A stretch of DNA of 64,000 nt from Thermococcus sp. LS1 (GTDB taxonomy: Archaea > Methanobacteriota_B > Thermococci > Thermococcales > Thermococcaceae), in contig NZ_SNUJ01000003.1 in the NCBI RefSeq assembly GCF_012027395.1, forward strand, positions 182,155 through 246,154. The letters are read 5' to 3'. The translations under genes were made by a program, and so were the position numbers. Numbering within the stretch: the first letter of the stretch is position 1; each line of letters starts with the position of its first letter. Positions 24,250 to 34,826 of this stretch are shown here, one piece after another. Below the pieces are notes generated by a model that was not told where the DNA came from, made no database searches, and saw nothing but the letters and a program-made list of their open reading frames with translations.

Positions 24250-24864
24250 ATGTACAGGATCAAGGATGAGTGGGGAGAGTTCCTCGTCAGACTCGCGAGG
24301 AGGGCCATAGAGGAGTACGTCCGCAATGGCAGAACGATAAAGCCGCCTGAGGACACGCCGCCCGAGCTCTGGGAAAAGATGGGGGTTTTCGTAACCCTTA
24401 ACCGTCATAACGTTCCGCCTCAGATGTCTCTTAGGGGCTGCATAGGCTTTCCACTGCCGATCTACCCTCTAGTTGAGGCCACGATAAAGGCTGCCATCTA
24501 CGCTGCCGTCGATGACCCGCGCTTTCCGCCTGTGAAGGAGAGCGAACTGGACGATATTGTCATTGAGGTCAGCGTCCTGACGCCGCCCGAGCTTATAGAA
24601 GGGCCGCCGGAGGAGAGGCCAAAGAAGATAAAGGTGGGCCGGGATGGCCTGATAATCGAGAAGGGGATACATTCAGGCCTACTCCTTCCGCAGGTGCCTA
24701 TAGAGTGGGGCTGGGATGAGGAGGAGTTTTTAGCTCAGACCTGCTGGAAGGCTGGATTACCTCCCGACTGCTGGCTCGACGAGGACACGAAGGTCTACCA
24801 TTTTACTGCTGAGATTTTTGAGGAGGAGTATCCGAGAGGGCCGGTAAGAAGGAAGCCACTATAA
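24250..24864 (+). CDS. AMMECR1 domain protein
   Basis: Protein of 204 residues matching archaeal AMMECR1 family members in length and motifs: GVFVTLNRH, the hallmark LRGCIGFPLP (about residues 61-70), AAVDDPRFPPV, IEVSVLTPPE and LLPQVPIEWGWDEEEFLAQTCWKAGLP split across residues 140-170. The family is conserved from archaea to human, and its function is not settled. ATG follows GGGGGTGATGAA. Divergent from the MTH1187 operon; TATA GATAAATAA is at about 24207-24215. Confidence 0.93.
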   Translation: MYRIKDEWGEFLVRLARRAIEEYVRNGRTIKPPEDTPPELWEKMGVFVTLNRHNVPPQMSLRGCIGFPLPIYPLVEATIKAAIYAAVDDPRFPPVKESELDDIVIEVSVLTPPELIEGPPEERPKKIKVGRDGLIIEKGIHSGLLLPQVPIEWGWDEEEFLAQTCWKAGLPPDCWLDEDTKVYHFTAEIFEEEYPRGPVRRKPL

Positions 24865-24945
24865 GTTAAATTTTCATTTTAAGATTCTCTTGGTTATTAA
24901 CAACATTTAAATAATTGTGTTTCAAATATCGATATGGGTGAGTTT

Positions 24946-26022
24946 ATGTCTAGTTCAAGAAAGATGATGATATTTTTTACAATCCTTTTGATTGTTGGGA
25001 GTGTTATCCCCCTGGACTTTGTTGCGGCCATTTATGGGAGTGTTGTCGCTAGGGATGCTACGGATGAAGCCATCGCTATCCTGAATTCTGAATTCCATGG
25101 TTCGTTCGTTAGTGCCCAGTTTACAGGTGTTGAGGAACAGATTCTCCTCGCCAAAAAGCCAATCCTTGGCTTTCCGATTGAGGGTGACTCGTATGTGATT
25201 CTCAGCTCGGGAGATGCAAGGTACGTGGTAACAGGGAATGGAACCTACGATGTTGGGAGCGTTGGGGGAGTTTCCATAGCGGGGGGACATCCTGCTACAG
25301 GTCAGGATATCTATGACGTTGCAAAACTGGCGATAACCCTGAAGGTTCCGTATGGTGCAAAGGTTCTCTCGTTCAAGTGGAGGATGGTCACTGACGATTA
25401 CCCAGATTACAACGACTTCTTCTACGCTTACGTTGTCTTTCCCGATGGGACAAAGAAAATTGTCGCTACCCTTCCCAATGGCACGATACCCTACATCACT
25501 GCCATTAATCCCTATCTCACTCCTATAAACGGTGAGGACGGTGTTGTCTTAGAGGACATGAGTCCAATCTATACCGCCAGTGTGGACGTCTCCCAGTATC
25601 AGGGGGAGCAGATAACTCTCATCCTCGAAGTGGGCGATGCGGCTGATGATGTAGTAGACACCGCAGTGCTCGTAGACGACCTCAAATTCGATGTTCCTGT
25701 CATTTTCATATACACCAGAATGATGGCCATAATGCGTATCTGGACGATGTACTTCCTCAACTTCCATGACGAGTTCGATGAGGTATACACCAACGCATCT
25801 GCCCTAGGCGTTGACAATGAAACGCTCGCATTAGCTATGGAGATGCACCAGAATGCGACCCAGATGATGCTGGACGCTTGGCACACTGACAATCTCAACG
25901 ACATCAAGCTCCGCGCCTGGGAATGGATACCCACGTTCCCGAAGATGCACCTAGTCAGAAGGGCCTACCTAACGGAGAGAGACGCCGTTCACATGCTCCA
26001 AGAGGCTATAAAGTCCATCTAG
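24946..26022 (+). CDS. secreted choice-of-anchor-L-like protein sharing a C-terminal domain with the 972-2003 protein
   Basis: Exported protein of 358 residues with a signal peptide (MMIFFTILLIVGSVIPL). Residues of about 45-250 form a beta-sandwich with the block SYVILSSGDARYV and acidic DDYPDYNDFFYAYVVF, as in choice-of-anchor L domains. The last 105 residues are helical and resemble the C-terminus of the protein at 972-2003 (VPVIFIY..., VDNETLALAM, final MLQEAIKSI versus ILKEAMEDW). No CGP-CTERM is present. ATG at 24946 has GGTGAG upstream; the ATG at 24934 is less well placed. TATA ACATTTAAATAA is near 24903-24914. Function unknown, probably surface-associated. Confidence 0.72.
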   Translation: MSSSRKMMIFFTILLIVGSVIPLDFVAAIYGSVVARDATDEAIAILNSEFHGSFVSAQFTGVEEQILLAKKPILGFPIEGDSYVILSSGDARYVVTGNGTYDVGSVGGVSIAGGHPATGQDIYDVAKLAITLKVPYGAKVLSFKWRMVTDDYPDYNDFFYAYVVFPDGTKKIVATLPNGTIPYITAINPYLTPINGEDGVVLEDMSPIYTASVDVSQYQGEQITLILEVGDAADDVVDTAVLVDDLKFDVPVIFIYTRMMAIMRIWTMYFLNFHDEFDEVYTNASALGVDNETLALAMEMHQNATQMMLDAWHTDNLNDIKLRAWEWIPTFPKMHLVRRAYLTERDAVHMLQEAIKSI

Positions 26023-26027
26023 GACTC

Positions 26028-27389
26028 TTAGCCCTGTTCTTTTCTCAATTTTGCTATGAAGAAGCTGTTGCAGTCGTGCCTGTGCGTCCATGCTCTGAAG
26101 ACTTTCTCCCCTATTTCAAGGAAGCCCCTATCGCCCCAGCTGAAGGGATAGTTGGTGACCTCAAGCCCGACCCGGTTTATTGCGAAGAGAACGTTTTCCT
26201 CGTCCTCGTCAATCCTTATAGAGCACGTCGAATACGTCATCTCGCCGCCGTCTCTCAGGTTCTCATGGGCGTTCCTCAACATGTTCCTCTGGACGTTTAT
26301 GATGCGCTTTATCTTCTTCTCGTCGAAGCGCCACTTGACTTCCGGAAACTGCCTGTAGGTTCCTGAGCTTGAACATGGGGCGTCGAGGATTATTTTATCA
26401 AATTTCTCTTTATCCCTGAAGCTCTGGCCGTCCGCGTGGACGAGCTTGACGTTTTTGATTCCGAGCAATTTCATCTTTTCCTTCATGCGCATGAGCCTGT
26501 CGTAGGAGTAGTCAACCGCTACAATCTCCCCTTTGTTCTCCATCAGCGCCGCTGCGTGGAAGGTCTTGCTCCCCGGTGCCGCCGCTAGGTCGAGAACCCT
26601 CTCCCCAGGCTCTGGAGCTAAAACGTGGGCGACGTAGGCACTTGCCAAATCCTGAATTACGAACTTGCCTTGTCTGTACCAGTTGAGCCTTGTTACGGGC
26701 GTTTTATACTCAAGAATCTTGAGGACGTCGGGAAGGGGAGTTAAGGCAGTTCTCACGCCGTTCTCTTCGAGATAATCCCTCAGAGAATCAACGTCCGTCT
26801 TGAGGGTGTTGGCCCTCACATAGTAGCGCTGCGCCTTGTTGTTGCTGAGGAGCAGGCGAACGGCCTCATCGTAGCCGAAGAGCTCGACTGCGTACTCCAC
26901 ATACCACCTAGGGTGCGAGAAGCGGACGGAGAGCCACTCGATTCTGTCCCTCTCTTTGAGCCTCTTTAGGGCCCTCTCGATGTCGAACTTCTCTATCTCG
27001 TGCATCAGCGCGTTAACAAACTTGGCGCGGGAAAAATCAAAGTGCTCCTTGACGATGCGGATTATAGAGTCGGTCGCTATCGCCGGCGGAACCTTTCTGA
27101 AGTGGATCTCAAAAGTGCCTATGCGGAGAAGATTAGCCAGATAGGGGTCGAGGTCTTCGACCTTTGAGCCTTTAAGCACGGAATTGATTATGAAGTCTAT
27201 TTTAGCGCGCCACTTCTCAATTTCGAAAACGTAGGCGTGGGCCAGTCCCCTCGCCTTCTCGCGGTCGTTACCGGCGACCTTCTTAAAGACCCTCTCAAGG
27301 GCGTGCTTCGAAGACAGCTCGCGCTCCTCAACGAGCATCAAAGCATCCGCCACCACTTCCTGAAAGCTCACCCTGTAAAACAGCTCCAT
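26028..27389 (-). CDS. RNA m5C methyltransferase (NOL1/NOP2/sun family, RsmB-like)
   Basis: S-adenosylmethionine-dependent methyltransferase for tRNA or rRNA cytosine-5, 453 residues. An N-terminal NusB-like helical domain (residues 1-150) is followed by the SAM domain: DLAAAPGSKTFHAA (motif I), DAPCSSSGTYRQFPEVKW (motif IV with one catalytic Cys) and MTYSTCSIRIDEDEENV (motif VI with the second catalytic Cys). Target position cannot be told from sequence. ATG at 27389 has no Shine-Dalgarno site and lies about 25 nt from the TATA CTTTTTAAAC, so the message is probably leaderless. Confidence 0.9.
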   Translation of the reverse strand: MELFYRVSFQEVVADALMLVEERELSSKHALERVFKKVAGNDREKARGLAHAYVFEIEKWRAKIDFIINSVLKGSKVEDLDPYLANLLRIGTFEIHFRKVPPAIATDSIIRIVKEHFDFSRAKFVNALMHEIEKFDIERALKRLKERDRIEWLSVRFSHPRWYVEYAVELFGYDEAVRLLLSNNKAQRYYVRANTLKTDVDSLRDYLEENGVRTALTPLPDVLKILEYKTPVTRLNWYRQGKFVIQDLASAYVAHVLAPEPGERVLDLAAAPGSKTFHAAALMENKGEIVAVDYSYDRLMRMKEKMKLLGIKNVKLVHADGQSFRDKEKFDKIILDAPCSSSGTYRQFPEVKWRFDEKKIKRIINVQRNMLRNAHENLRDGGEMTYSTCSIRIDEDEENVLFAINRVGLEVTNYPFSWGDRGFLEIGEKVFRAWTHRHDCNSFFIAKLRKEQG

Positions 27390-27601
27390 GGACGGGGCTT
27401 TGACTGGGAGTTTAAAAAGGTGGTGGTGAGTGCATGAGTATGCAACTCTTTTACTCTCGCTTCTTTTGGCAAGCTATCATTGTGAAACCAAACTCGGAAA
27501 AAATTTATCCTTGAAAAAATTACTAATAATAAATGAATAGAAATGCTTATAAAAGAAAATGGTACTATTTGTACTGTAATATTGAATTGGAGGTGAACAA
27601 T
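27390..27601. promoter_or_regulatory. divergent intergenic region with two promoters
   Basis: It separates the leftward m5C methyltransferase from the rightward AT-rich secreted gene. For the rightward gene GCTTATAAAAG (27547-27557) is a strong TATA box and GGAGGTGA precedes ATG 27602. For the leftward gene CTTTTTAAAC at about 27411-27420 is the TATA. The rest is AT-rich without clear structure. Confidence 0.5.
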
Positions 27602-28858
27602 ATGAAATACAAATCCCTATTAGCAATTTTGCTGGGATTGTTTATTCTTGGTGCTACCGGCAATGTGAATGCAGAGGCTTTCTATGGAAACTCTGTGGAA
27701 GTTGTAAGTACCGAAGGCATTTATGATCCGAATCCCCAACAAAAGTCGGGAATGGATTTCTCCAATGCTATTGGAAGTTTTGTTTTTGATATTTCAGAAC
27801 ACAAGGTTAGAGGAACTATTGAATATGACAACAAAAAAGTATCAGTTGATTGGGATTTCTCAATATTTAAATCAACCGAGTTTGAGGGATACGCGTTTTT
27901 GTTTAACGTGAGTCGCTCCGAAGATGTACTTGGTCTTGAAGCTGTGGTATATCAAAACGGTACTGTTTGGATTTTTGCAAGAGAGCGGCATGGGGGCATA
28001 ATAGCTCTCATGGGATTCAGTAAGACTTTAGTGGAGACTCTGTCCAATATGAATATCCCCTCCTCTGGGATTTCTAACAAAGAGTGGCTTTGGATGACAC
28101 TAGAACCAGAAGTCAAGACTATCACTTTGCCTGCCATTCAGGTTGGGCAAATCGTAGTGCCCAAAGTGGATGCAGACAGAATATTGCCAATGGCCACGTA
28201 TTCAAGGGACGTTGTAAAGATCGTTGAAAAACAATATTCTGTAGGATGGTGGAGGTGGAAGACTACTTATTACATTAAAGTTGCGTTAAAATTGTATGGG
28301 TCAACTTCCATTAAGAACTATGGAGATTATCTTATTAGAGTTATTGTTTTGGACGAGGGAGAAATTTCAAATGGGAAAAGAATTAGCAAAAATACTCCCC
28401 TGTTTTTAGGGGATAGGGGTGATCCCAGAACCAATCCTATTGAGGTGGGTCTGTGGGTACCACGCTCTCCCGAGGATTACATTATAGACACTAAATTCAC
28501 ATATTCGGGAGAAACAGCCCCTCTCAACAAAATAAGCTTGGGTTGGGATTTGCTAATCAACATGGTTAACCCCATTAACATCTTGCGCTTTTTCGTGGAT
28601 ATTGACCCCGGTGCGGATTTTGATGACTTTCCAGATCCAGTGAACTCAATACGTGTTGCCTACCGTAATATCGCCTTGGCTAGGCCTGGACATTGGACAA
28701 AAGCGTACGTACACATTGATCATGTTTCAGGAAACGGCTACGGGACAATCGGCGCATTTTTCAAGGTTCCAGTATACTACCAAGTAACAGGAACCCAAGC
28801 TCTTAGAGTCGTTGGTCTTATAAATACTAAATTAGAAATTAGGGCTTGGCATAGTTAG
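27602..28858 (+). CDS. AT-rich secreted protein, unknown function
   Basis: Exported protein of 418 residues with a signal peptide (MKYKSLLAILLGLFILGATG, cleavage near NA-EA). The mature part is beta-rich with many aromatic residues (SVGWWRWKTTYYIKVALKL) and no recognised domain; no transmembrane anchor or CGP-CTERM at the end, so it may be released. Codon use is markedly AT-rich (frequent AAA, AAT, TTA, ATA, AGA) compared with the flanking GC-rich genes, which suggests recent acquisition. The ATG at 27602 is preceded by GGAGGTGA; the longer frame to 27533 is spurious. Confidence 0.65.
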   Translation: MKYKSLLAILLGLFILGATGNVNAEAFYGNSVEVVSTEGIYDPNPQQKSGMDFSNAIGSFVFDISEHKVRGTIEYDNKKVSVDWDFSIFKSTEFEGYAFLFNVSRSEDVLGLEAVVYQNGTVWIFARERHGGIIALMGFSKTLVETLSNMNIPSSGISNKEWLWMTLEPEVKTITLPAIQVGQIVVPKVDADRILPMATYSRDVVKIVEKQYSVGWWRWKTTYYIKVALKLYGSTSIKNYGDYLIRVIVLDEGEISNGKRISKNTPLFLGDRGDPRTNPIEVGLWVPRSPEDYIIDTKFTYSGETAPLNKISLGWDLLINMVNPINILRFFVDIDPGADFDDFPDPVNSIRVAYRNIALARPGHWTKAYVHIDHVSGNGYGTIGAFFKVPVYYQVTGTQALRVVGLINTKLEIRAWHS

Positions 28859-28928
28859 TGTACAGGAAACTGAAACTCTTTGATTTCATTTTTTGTTGTT
28901 GAGATTCACAAATAGGAGGTCTGCACAT

Positions 28929-29495
28929 ATGAAACCCAAGGTAAATAGACTCATCATCACAATCCTTGCGTTAATTGTTGTTGGAGGAGCTTTGTATTAT
29001 TTAATAGGTGAATATGGTTCTCAAAGGTTCATAGAGGGGCAGAGGGACTACGAGAGACTCTGCATTCGTCAGATGACCTCGCTAACCCTCAGCGACGTTC
29101 GATTTCATTCACAGGAGGCGTTCAATTCGCTAGAGCGGAACTCCACAGAGACTTTTAACCTTTCAATGATAGAGCTGGCCTCAGATCTTTCGAGATTGGA
29201 GTCGAATCTTGTAAGTTCGGCGATGTATATTTTTCCGGAGGACTTTCCTGACAATGAAACGTTAGTTAATATGACAAAAAACGACCGGTGCATCACATTC
29301 ATAGAACTTTCCCGAAATGCATTCCTAAACGGAACCGCCAACATCTCTGCCGTCCGCGAGGGGTTAAACCTGATTTACAATTTTGCCACAGAGTGGCGAG
29401 AGAACGGCAACTATCCCAGCGAAGAGCTTTTGAAAGCCAATGCCGAGCTTCAGCAGAAGTGCAGTGCCCTTGTTCCAAAGGTTGTGAATCCTTGA
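28929..29495 (+). CDS. membrane-anchored extracellular helical protein, unknown function
   Basis: Protein of 188 residues with one N-terminal hydrophobic segment (LIITILALIVVGGALYYLIG) and an extracellular helical domain with several sequons (NST, NLS, NET, NMT, NGT, NIS) and four Cys. No family recognised. ATG at 28929 is preceded by AGGAGGT. It follows the AT-rich secreted gene by 70 bp on the same strand and may be co-transcribed, but its composition is closer to that of the host genome. Confidence 0.6.
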   Translation: MKPKVNRLIITILALIVVGGALYYLIGEYGSQRFIEGQRDYERLCIRQMTSLTLSDVRFHSQEAFNSLERNSTETFNLSMIELASDLSRLESNLVSSAMYIFPEDFPDNETLVNMTKNDRCITFIELSRNAFLNGTANISAVREGLNLIYNFATEWRENGNYPSEELLKANAELQQKCSALVPKVVNP

Positions 29496-29582
29496 TTGTT
29501 GGTCTTTTTCTCCTTTCTTTCTGATGAACCTCGATGGCGAAGTTTATTAGTTCTGGATTCAATAATCCAACAGGTGTTGGTT

Positions 29583-32500
29583 ATGATCCTTGACGTCGAC
29601 TACATCACAGAGGACGGAAAGCCTGTCATCAGGATCTTCAAGAAGGAGAAGGGTGAGTTCAAGATTGAATACGACAGAGACTTCGAGCCTTACATCTATG
29701 CACTCCTCAAGGACGATTCTGCCATCGAGGAAGTGAAGAAGATAACGGCGAAGAGACATAACACCGTCGTCAAGGTCAAGCGTGCCGAGAAAGTGAAGAA
29801 GAAGTTCCTCGGCCGACCGGTTGAGGTATGGAAGCTCTACTTCGAGCACCCGCAGGATGTCCCGGCCATAAGGGATGAGATAAGGAAGCATCCCGCAGTG
29901 GTAGACATCTATGAGTATGACATCCCCTTCGCCAAGCGCTATCTCATAGACAAGGGCCTCGTCCCCATGGAGGGCGATGAAGAACTGAAGATGCTCGCCT
30001 TTGACATCGAGACGCTCTACCACGAGGGTGAGGAGTTCGGAACCGGACCCATACTCATGATAAGCTACGCGGATGAGAACGAGGCGAGGGTTATAACCTG
30101 GAAAAAGATCGACCTGCCCTACGTTGACGTCGTCTCAACCGAGAAAGAGATGATAAAGCGCTTTTTGAGGGTTGTTAAGGAGAAAGATCCTGATGTTCTC
30201 ATTACCTACAACGGCGACAACTTCGACTTTGCTTACCTGAAAAAACGCTGCGAGAAGCTTGGGATAAGCTTCACCCTCGGGCGGGACGGAAGCGAGCCGA
30301 AAATACACCGCATGGGCGACCGCTTCGCCGTGGAGGTTAAGGGGAGGATTCATTTTGATCTCTATCCGGTCATAAGGCGTACCATCAACCTGCCGACCTA
30401 CACCCTTGAGGTTGTTTATGAGGCGGTCTTTGGCAAACCCAAGGAGAAGGTATACGCGGAGGAAATAACCCTTGCCTGGGAGAGCGGCGAGGGGCTTGAG
30501 CGCGTTGCGCGCTACTCTATGGAAGATGCAAAGGCAACCTATGAGCTCGGAAGAGAGTTCTTCCCGATGGAGGCCCAGCTTTCGAGGCTGATAGGCCAGA
30601 GCCTCTGGGACGTGTCGCGTTCCAGCACCGGCAACCTCGTGGAGTGGTTTCTCCTGCGGAAGGCCTACGAGAGGAACGAACTTGCCCCCAACAAGCCAGA
30701 CGAGGGGGAGTTAGCGAGGAGAAGGAACAGTTACGCCGGCGGCTACGTTAAGGAACCAGAACGGGGATTATGGGACAATATTGTGTATTTAGATTTTCGC
30801 TCTCTTTACCCCTCGATCATAATCACCCACAACGTCTCGCCGGATACTCTCAACAGAGAGGGCTGCAAGGAATATGACGTCGCCCCTCAGGTCGGTCACA
30901 AGTTCTGCAAGGACTTCCCCGGCTTCATTCCGAGCCTTCTCGGGAACCTGCTCGAAGAGAGGCAGAAGATAAAGAGGAAGATGAAGGCTACGATAGATCC
31001 CCTGGAGAAGAAGCTCCTCGACTACAGGCAGCGGGCAATAAAAATCTTAGCGAATAGCATTCTACCCGATGAATGGGTTCCTTTGCTCATTGATGGAAGG
31101 CTCAAACTGACGAGAATCGGCGATTTTGTTGATAATGCGATGGATGAGGGGAACCCCCTAAAGAGCAATGAAACCGAGGTTCTCGAAGTTTTGGGGATAA
31201 ATGCCATTTCCTTCAACAGAAAGACAAAGATATCCGAGGTAAGGCCCGTCAGAGCCCTTATACGGCACCGCTATCGCGGAAAAGTGTACAGCATAAAACT
31301 CTCCTCCGGCAGGAAAATCAAGGTCACGGAGGGGCACAGTCTTTTCACAGTCAAAAATGGGGAACTTGTGGAAGTTACCGGCGGGAAAGTAAAACCTGGG
31401 GACTTCATAGCAGTTCCAAGGAGGATTAACCTCCCGGAAAGGCATGAGAGGATAAACCTTGCCGAGGTTCTCCTCAACCTTCCTGAGGAGGAAACCGCCG
31501 ACGTCGTCTTAACTATACCCACCAAGGGGCGCAAGAACTTCTTTAGGGGCATGCTGAGAACCCTCCGCTGGATTTTTGAGGGAGAGAAAAGACCCAGAAC
31601 GGCCCGAAGATACCTTGAACACCTCCAAAAGCTGGGCTATGTCAGACTCAAAAAAATCGGCTACGAAGTTCTTGATGAGAAAGCTTTAAGGAAATACAGG
31701 GCGCTCTACGAGGTTCTTGCTGAAAAGGTTAGGTACAACGGCAACAAGAGGGAATACCTGGTTGCCTTTAACGACCTCAGGGATAAGATAGAGTTTATGC
31801 CGGAGGAAGAGCTTAGGGAGTGGAAGATTGGAACCCTCAACGGCTTTAGGATGGAGCCTTTCATTGAAGTCAACGAAGACCTTGCAAAGCTTCTCGGTTA
31901 TTACGTCAGCGAGGGTTATGCAGGAAAGCAGAGGAACCAGAAGAACGGGTGGAGCTATTCGGTCAAGCTTTACAACAATGACCAGAAGGTTCTCGATGAC
32001 ATGGAAAGGCTTGCATCGAAATTCTTCGGAAAGGTGAGACGCGGAAAGAACTACGTGGAGATGCCCAAGAAAATGGCCTACGTGCTCTTGAAGAGCCTAT
32101 GTGGTACGCTGGCGGAGAACAAACGAGTTCCTGAGGTTATATTCACATCCCCCGAAAACGTGCGCTGGGCCTTTTTAGAAGGGTACTTCATAGGGGACGG
32201 CGACCTCCATCCGAGCAAGAGGGTTAGGCTTTCCACAAAAAGCGAGACCTTAGTCAACGGTTTGATAATCCTCCTCAACTCCCTTGGCATCTCGGCCGTT
32301 AAGATAAGGTTTGAGAGCGGGGTGTACAGAGTTCTAGTTAACGAAGAACTATCGTTCCTTGGCAACAGCAAGAAGAAGAACGCCTATTACTCTCACGTAA
32401 TTCCAAAGGAGATACTCGAAGACGTCTTCGAAAAGAGGTTTCAGAAAAACGTGAGCCCCAAAAAGCTTAGAGAGAAGATTAAGAGGGGCGAACTTAACCA

Positions 32501-34676
32501 GGAGAAGGCCAAGAGAATTTCCTGGCTTCTCGAGGGAGACATCGTGCTTGACAGAGTTGAAGAAGTCGAAGTTGAGGACTACAACGGCTACGTCTACGAT
32601 CTAAGCGTTGAGGAGAATGAAAACTTCCTGGCAGGATTTGGAATGATATACGCTCACAACAGCTATTACGGGTACTACGGCTATCCCAGGGCAAGGTGGT
32701 ACTGCAAGGAGTGCGCTGAGAGCGTTACCGCCTGGGGCAGGGAATACATTGAGATGACGATAAGGGAAATTGAGGAGAAATATGGCTTTAAAGTGCTGTA
32801 TGCTGACAGCGTCACCGGGGACACCGAGATAATCATACGGCGGAAGGGGCGTGTTGAGTTCGTCAGAATCGAGGATCTATTTGAAAGGGTCGATTACAGA
32901 ATAGGTGAGAAGGAGTACTGTACCCTTGATGGAGTTGAAGCCCTGACCCTTGACAACAGGGGGAGGCTAGTCTGGAAGAAGGTTCCCCACATCATGAGGC
33001 ACAAAACTGATAAGAAGGTTTATCGCGTTTGGCTTACCAATAGCTGGCACTTGGAAGTTACCGAAGACCACTCCCTTATCGGCTACCTCAACACCTCCAA
33101 GGTAAAGCCGAACAGACCGTTAAAGGAGCGGTTCGTTGAGGTGAAACCGGAAGAACTCGGAAAGTCAGTGAAGTCTCTCATAACGCCGAGGAAGGCCTTA
33201 GCCAAGAGCGTAAAGCCAAACCCGGTTGCGGTTAAGTTCTGGGAGCTGGTGGGGCTTCTCGTCGGCGACGGCAACTGGGGTGGTTCTTCAAACTGGGCCA
33301 GATACTACGTTGGCCTCGCCTGCGGCAACGACCAGGACGAAATAGCCCGGAAAGTCCTCGAACCGCTGAAAGAGATGGGAGTAATCTCGAATTACTATGA
33401 CAAGAGCAGGAAAGGCGACCTCTCGATACTCTCAAAAGGACTGGCGGGGTTCATGGTTAGGTACTTTAAGGATGAGAACGGGGAGAAGAGGATTCCTGGC
33501 TTTATGTTCAACCTCCCGCGCGATTACATTGAGGCTTTTCTTAGGGGCCTGTTTACGGCCGACGGAACGGTCAGCCTGAGGCGCGGCGTTCCAGAGATAA
33601 GGTTGACCTCCGTCAACGGGGTCCTCTTAGAGGACGTTAGAAAGCTCCTCTGGCTCGTAGGGGTTTCGAACTCGATGTTCAGGGAAAGCAATCCAAACAA
33701 GTACAACGGAAAGGTCAGCGGCACATACTCAAAGCATATCCGCATCAAGGACAAGAGGGCCTTCGCCGAGAGGATAGGCTTCATCCTCGAAAGGAAGCAG
33801 AGGAAGCTCGTCGAAAATCTCAAGGAATCTATGATGAAAAAGAGGGCATTCAAGTACGACTTTGACCTCGTGCAGATTAAGAAAGTTGAGGAGATACCCC
33901 ACAATGGCTACGTCTACGACATAGAGGTCGAGGACACCCACAGGTTCTTTGCCAATGGAATACTCGTCCACAACACGGACGGCTTTTATGCGACAATACC
34001 GGGAGCGGACGCTGAAACTGTCAAAAAGAAGGCTAAAGAGTTCCTTAAATACATAAACGCCAAGCTGCCTGGATTACTTGAGCTTGAGTACGAGGGATTC
34101 TACAAGCGCGGCTTCTTCGTCACCAAAAAGAAGTACGCCGTTATCGACGAGGAGGGCAAGATCGTAACTCGCGGGCTAGAGATAGTCAGGCGTGATTGGA
34201 GTGATATAGCTAAAGAAACACAGGCTAGGGTTCTTGAGGCTCTCCTGAAGGACGGTAATGTCGAGAAGGCCGTTAAGATAGTCAAGGAGATAACCGAGAA
34301 GCTGAGCAAGTACGAAATCCCACCCGAGAAGCTCGTCATCCACGAGCAGATAACCCGCGAGCTGAAGGACTACAAAGCAACGGGCCCGCACGTGGCGATA
34401 GCCAAGCGTTTGGCGGCGAGGGGAATAAAAGTCCGTCCCGGCACGATAATAAGCTACATCGTGCTTAAAGGCTCGGGAAGGATAGGCGACAGGGCGATAC
34501 CCTTCGACGAGTTCGACCCAACGAAGCACAAGTACGATGCTGACTACTACATCGAGAACCAGGTTCTCCCGGCTGTGATGAGGATTTTAGAGGCGTTTGG
34601 ATATAAGAAAGAGGATTTAAGATACCAGAAGACAAAGCAGGTCGGCCTTGGGGCGTGGTTGAAGCCGAAGAAATGA
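29583..34676 (+). CDS. pol: family B DNA polymerase precursor with two inteins
   Basis: Replicative/repair DNA polymerase with 3'-5' proofreading, close to the KOD, 9N and Tgo enzymes. The precursor is 1697 residues; removing inteins of 535 and 389 residues leaves 773, the normal size. Exonuclease motif FDIETLY (Asp141, Glu143), polymerase motif [12 protein letters not shown], motif [13 protein letters not shown] interrupted by intein 1, and motif C YAD/TDGF interrupted by intein 2. The read-ahead uracil pocket region (residues 90-120) is conserved. ATG at 29583 has GGTGTTGGTT upstream and matches the known N-terminus [14 protein letters not shown]; the open frame continues upstream without coding support. 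TATA AGTTTATTAG is at about 29539-29548. Confidence 0.98.
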   Translation: MILDVDYITEDGKPVIRIFKKEKGEFKIEYDRDFEPYIYALLKDDSAIEEVKKITAKRHNTVVKVKRAEKVKKKFLGRPVEVWKLYFEHPQDVPAIRDEIRKHPAVVDIYEYDIPFAKRYLIDKGLVPMEGDEELKMLAFDIETLYHEGEEFGTGPILMISYADENEARVITWKKIDLPYVDVVSTEKEMIKRFLRVVKEKDPDVLITYNGDNFDFAYLKKRCEKLGISFTLGRDGSEPKIHRMGDRFAVEVKGRIHFDLYPVIRRTINLPTYTLEVVYEAVFGKPKEKVYAEEITLAWESGEGLERVARYSMEDAKATYELGREFFPMEAQLSRLIGQSLWDVSRSSTGNLVEWFLLRKAYERNELAPNKPDEGELARRRNSYAGGYVKEPERGLWDNIVYLDFRSLYPSIIITHNVSPDTLNREGCKEYDVAPQVGHKFCKDFPGFIPSLLGNLLEERQKIKRKMKATIDPLEKKLLDYRQRAIKILANSILPDEWVPLLIDGRLKLTRIGDFVDNAMDEGNPLKSNETEVLEVLGINAISFNRKTKISEVRPVRALIRHRYRGKVYSIKLSSGRKIKVTEGHSLFTVKNGELVEVTGGKVKPGDFIAVPRRINLPERHERINLAEVLLNLPEEETADVVLTIPTKGRKNFFRGMLRTLRWIFEGEKRPRTARRYLEHLQKLGYVRLKKIGYEVLDEKALRKYRALYEVLAEKVRYNGNKREYLVAFNDLRDKIEFMPEEELREWKIGTLNGFRMEPFIEVNEDLAKLLGYYVSEGYAGKQRNQKNGWSYSVKLYNNDQKVLDDMERLASKFFGKVRRGKNYVEMPKKMAYVLLKSLCGTLAENKRVPEVIFTSPENVRWAFLEGYFIGDGDLHPSKRVRLSTKSETLVNGLIILLNSLGISAVKIRFESGVYRVLVNEELSFLGNSKKKNAYYSHVIPKEILEDVFEKRFQKNVSPKKLREKIKRGELNQEKAKRISWLLEGDIVLDRVEEVEVEDYNGYVYDLSVEENENFLAGFGMIYAHNSYYGYYGYPRARWYCKECAESVTAWGREYIEMTIREIEEKYGFKVLYADSVTGDTEIIIRRKGRVEFVRIEDLFERVDYRIGEKEYCTLDGVEALTLDNRGRLVWKKVPHIMRHKTDKKVYRVWLTNSWHLEVTEDHSLIGYLNTSKVKPNRPLKERFVEVKPEELGKSVKSLITPRKALAKSVKPNPVAVKFWELVGLLVGDGNWGGSSNWARYYVGLACGNDQDEIARKVLEPLKEMGVISNYYDKSRKGDLSILSKGLAGFMVRYFKDENGEKRIPGFMFNLPRDYIEAFLRGLFTADGTVSLRRGVPEIRLTSVNGVLLEDVRKLLWLVGVSNSMFRESNPNKYNGKVSGTYSKHIRIKDKRAFAERIGFILERKQRKLVENLKESMMKKRAFKYDFDLVQIKKVEEIPHNGYVYDIEVEDTHRFFANGILVHNTDGFYATIPGADAETVKKKAKEFLKYINAKLPGLLELEYEGFYKRGFFVTKKKYAVIDEEGKIVTRGLEIVRRDWSDIAKETQARVLEALLKDGNVEKAVKIVKEITEKLSKYEIPPEKLVIHEQITRELKDYKATGPHVAIAKRLAARGIKVRPGTIISYIVLKGSGRIGDRAIPFDEFDPTKHKYDADYYIENQVLPAVMRILEAFGYKKEDLRYQKTKQVGLGAWLKPKK
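31056..32660 (+). other. intein 1 in polymerase (site b), 535 residues with LAGLIDADG endonuclease
   Basis: In-frame protein-splicing element inserted between Asn of KILAN and Ser of SYYGYYGY in motif B (pol-b site). It begins [11 protein letters not shown] and ends MIYAHN before the Ser of the C-extein, so the splice residues (Ser first, His-Asn last, Ser +1) are intact. GHSLF is block B. The two dodecapeptide motifs [11 protein letters not shown] and [11 protein letters not shown] indicate a homing endonuclease that may be active. It closely resembles the T. kodakarensis Pol-2 and T. litoralis Pol-1 inteins. Confidence 0.96.
32808..33974 (+). other. intein 2 in polymerase (site c), 389 residues with LAGLIDADG endonuclease
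   Basis: In-frame intein between Asp and Thr of the catalytic YADTDG motif (pol-c site). It begins [14 protein letters not shown] and ends GILVHN before Thr, with block B as EDHSLIG; Ser first, His-Asn last and Thr +1 are all competent. Endonuclease motifs [11 protein letters not shown] and [11 protein letters not shown] are intact. It is very like the T. litoralis Pol-2 intein (PI-TliI). Because it splits the catalytic aspartates, splicing is essential for polymerase activity. Confidence 0.96.
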
Positions 34677-34826
34677 GTTCTGGGATTCGTTTTCCTGTCT
34701 ATTATTTCAACCGAATGGCCTTTTCTTCATTTCACCCCGTCCTTTCAGCTCTTTGACTTCTGTGATGTTTCACGGTATCAACCCAAATGCGTTGATTTGG
34801 TGGATAAGACTGTCAAAAAAGCCAAT

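Noticed and set aside
29496..29582. Upstream extension of the polymerase frame by 29 codons
   Set aside because: The ATG at 29583 has a ribosome site and matches the known N-terminus of Thermococcus polymerases; the extension covers the promoter and the end of the preceding gene.
34677..34826. Possible small RNA in the gap after the polymerase gene
   Set aside because: GTGATGT resembles a C box, but no D box is found; only a 6 bp inverted repeat remains.
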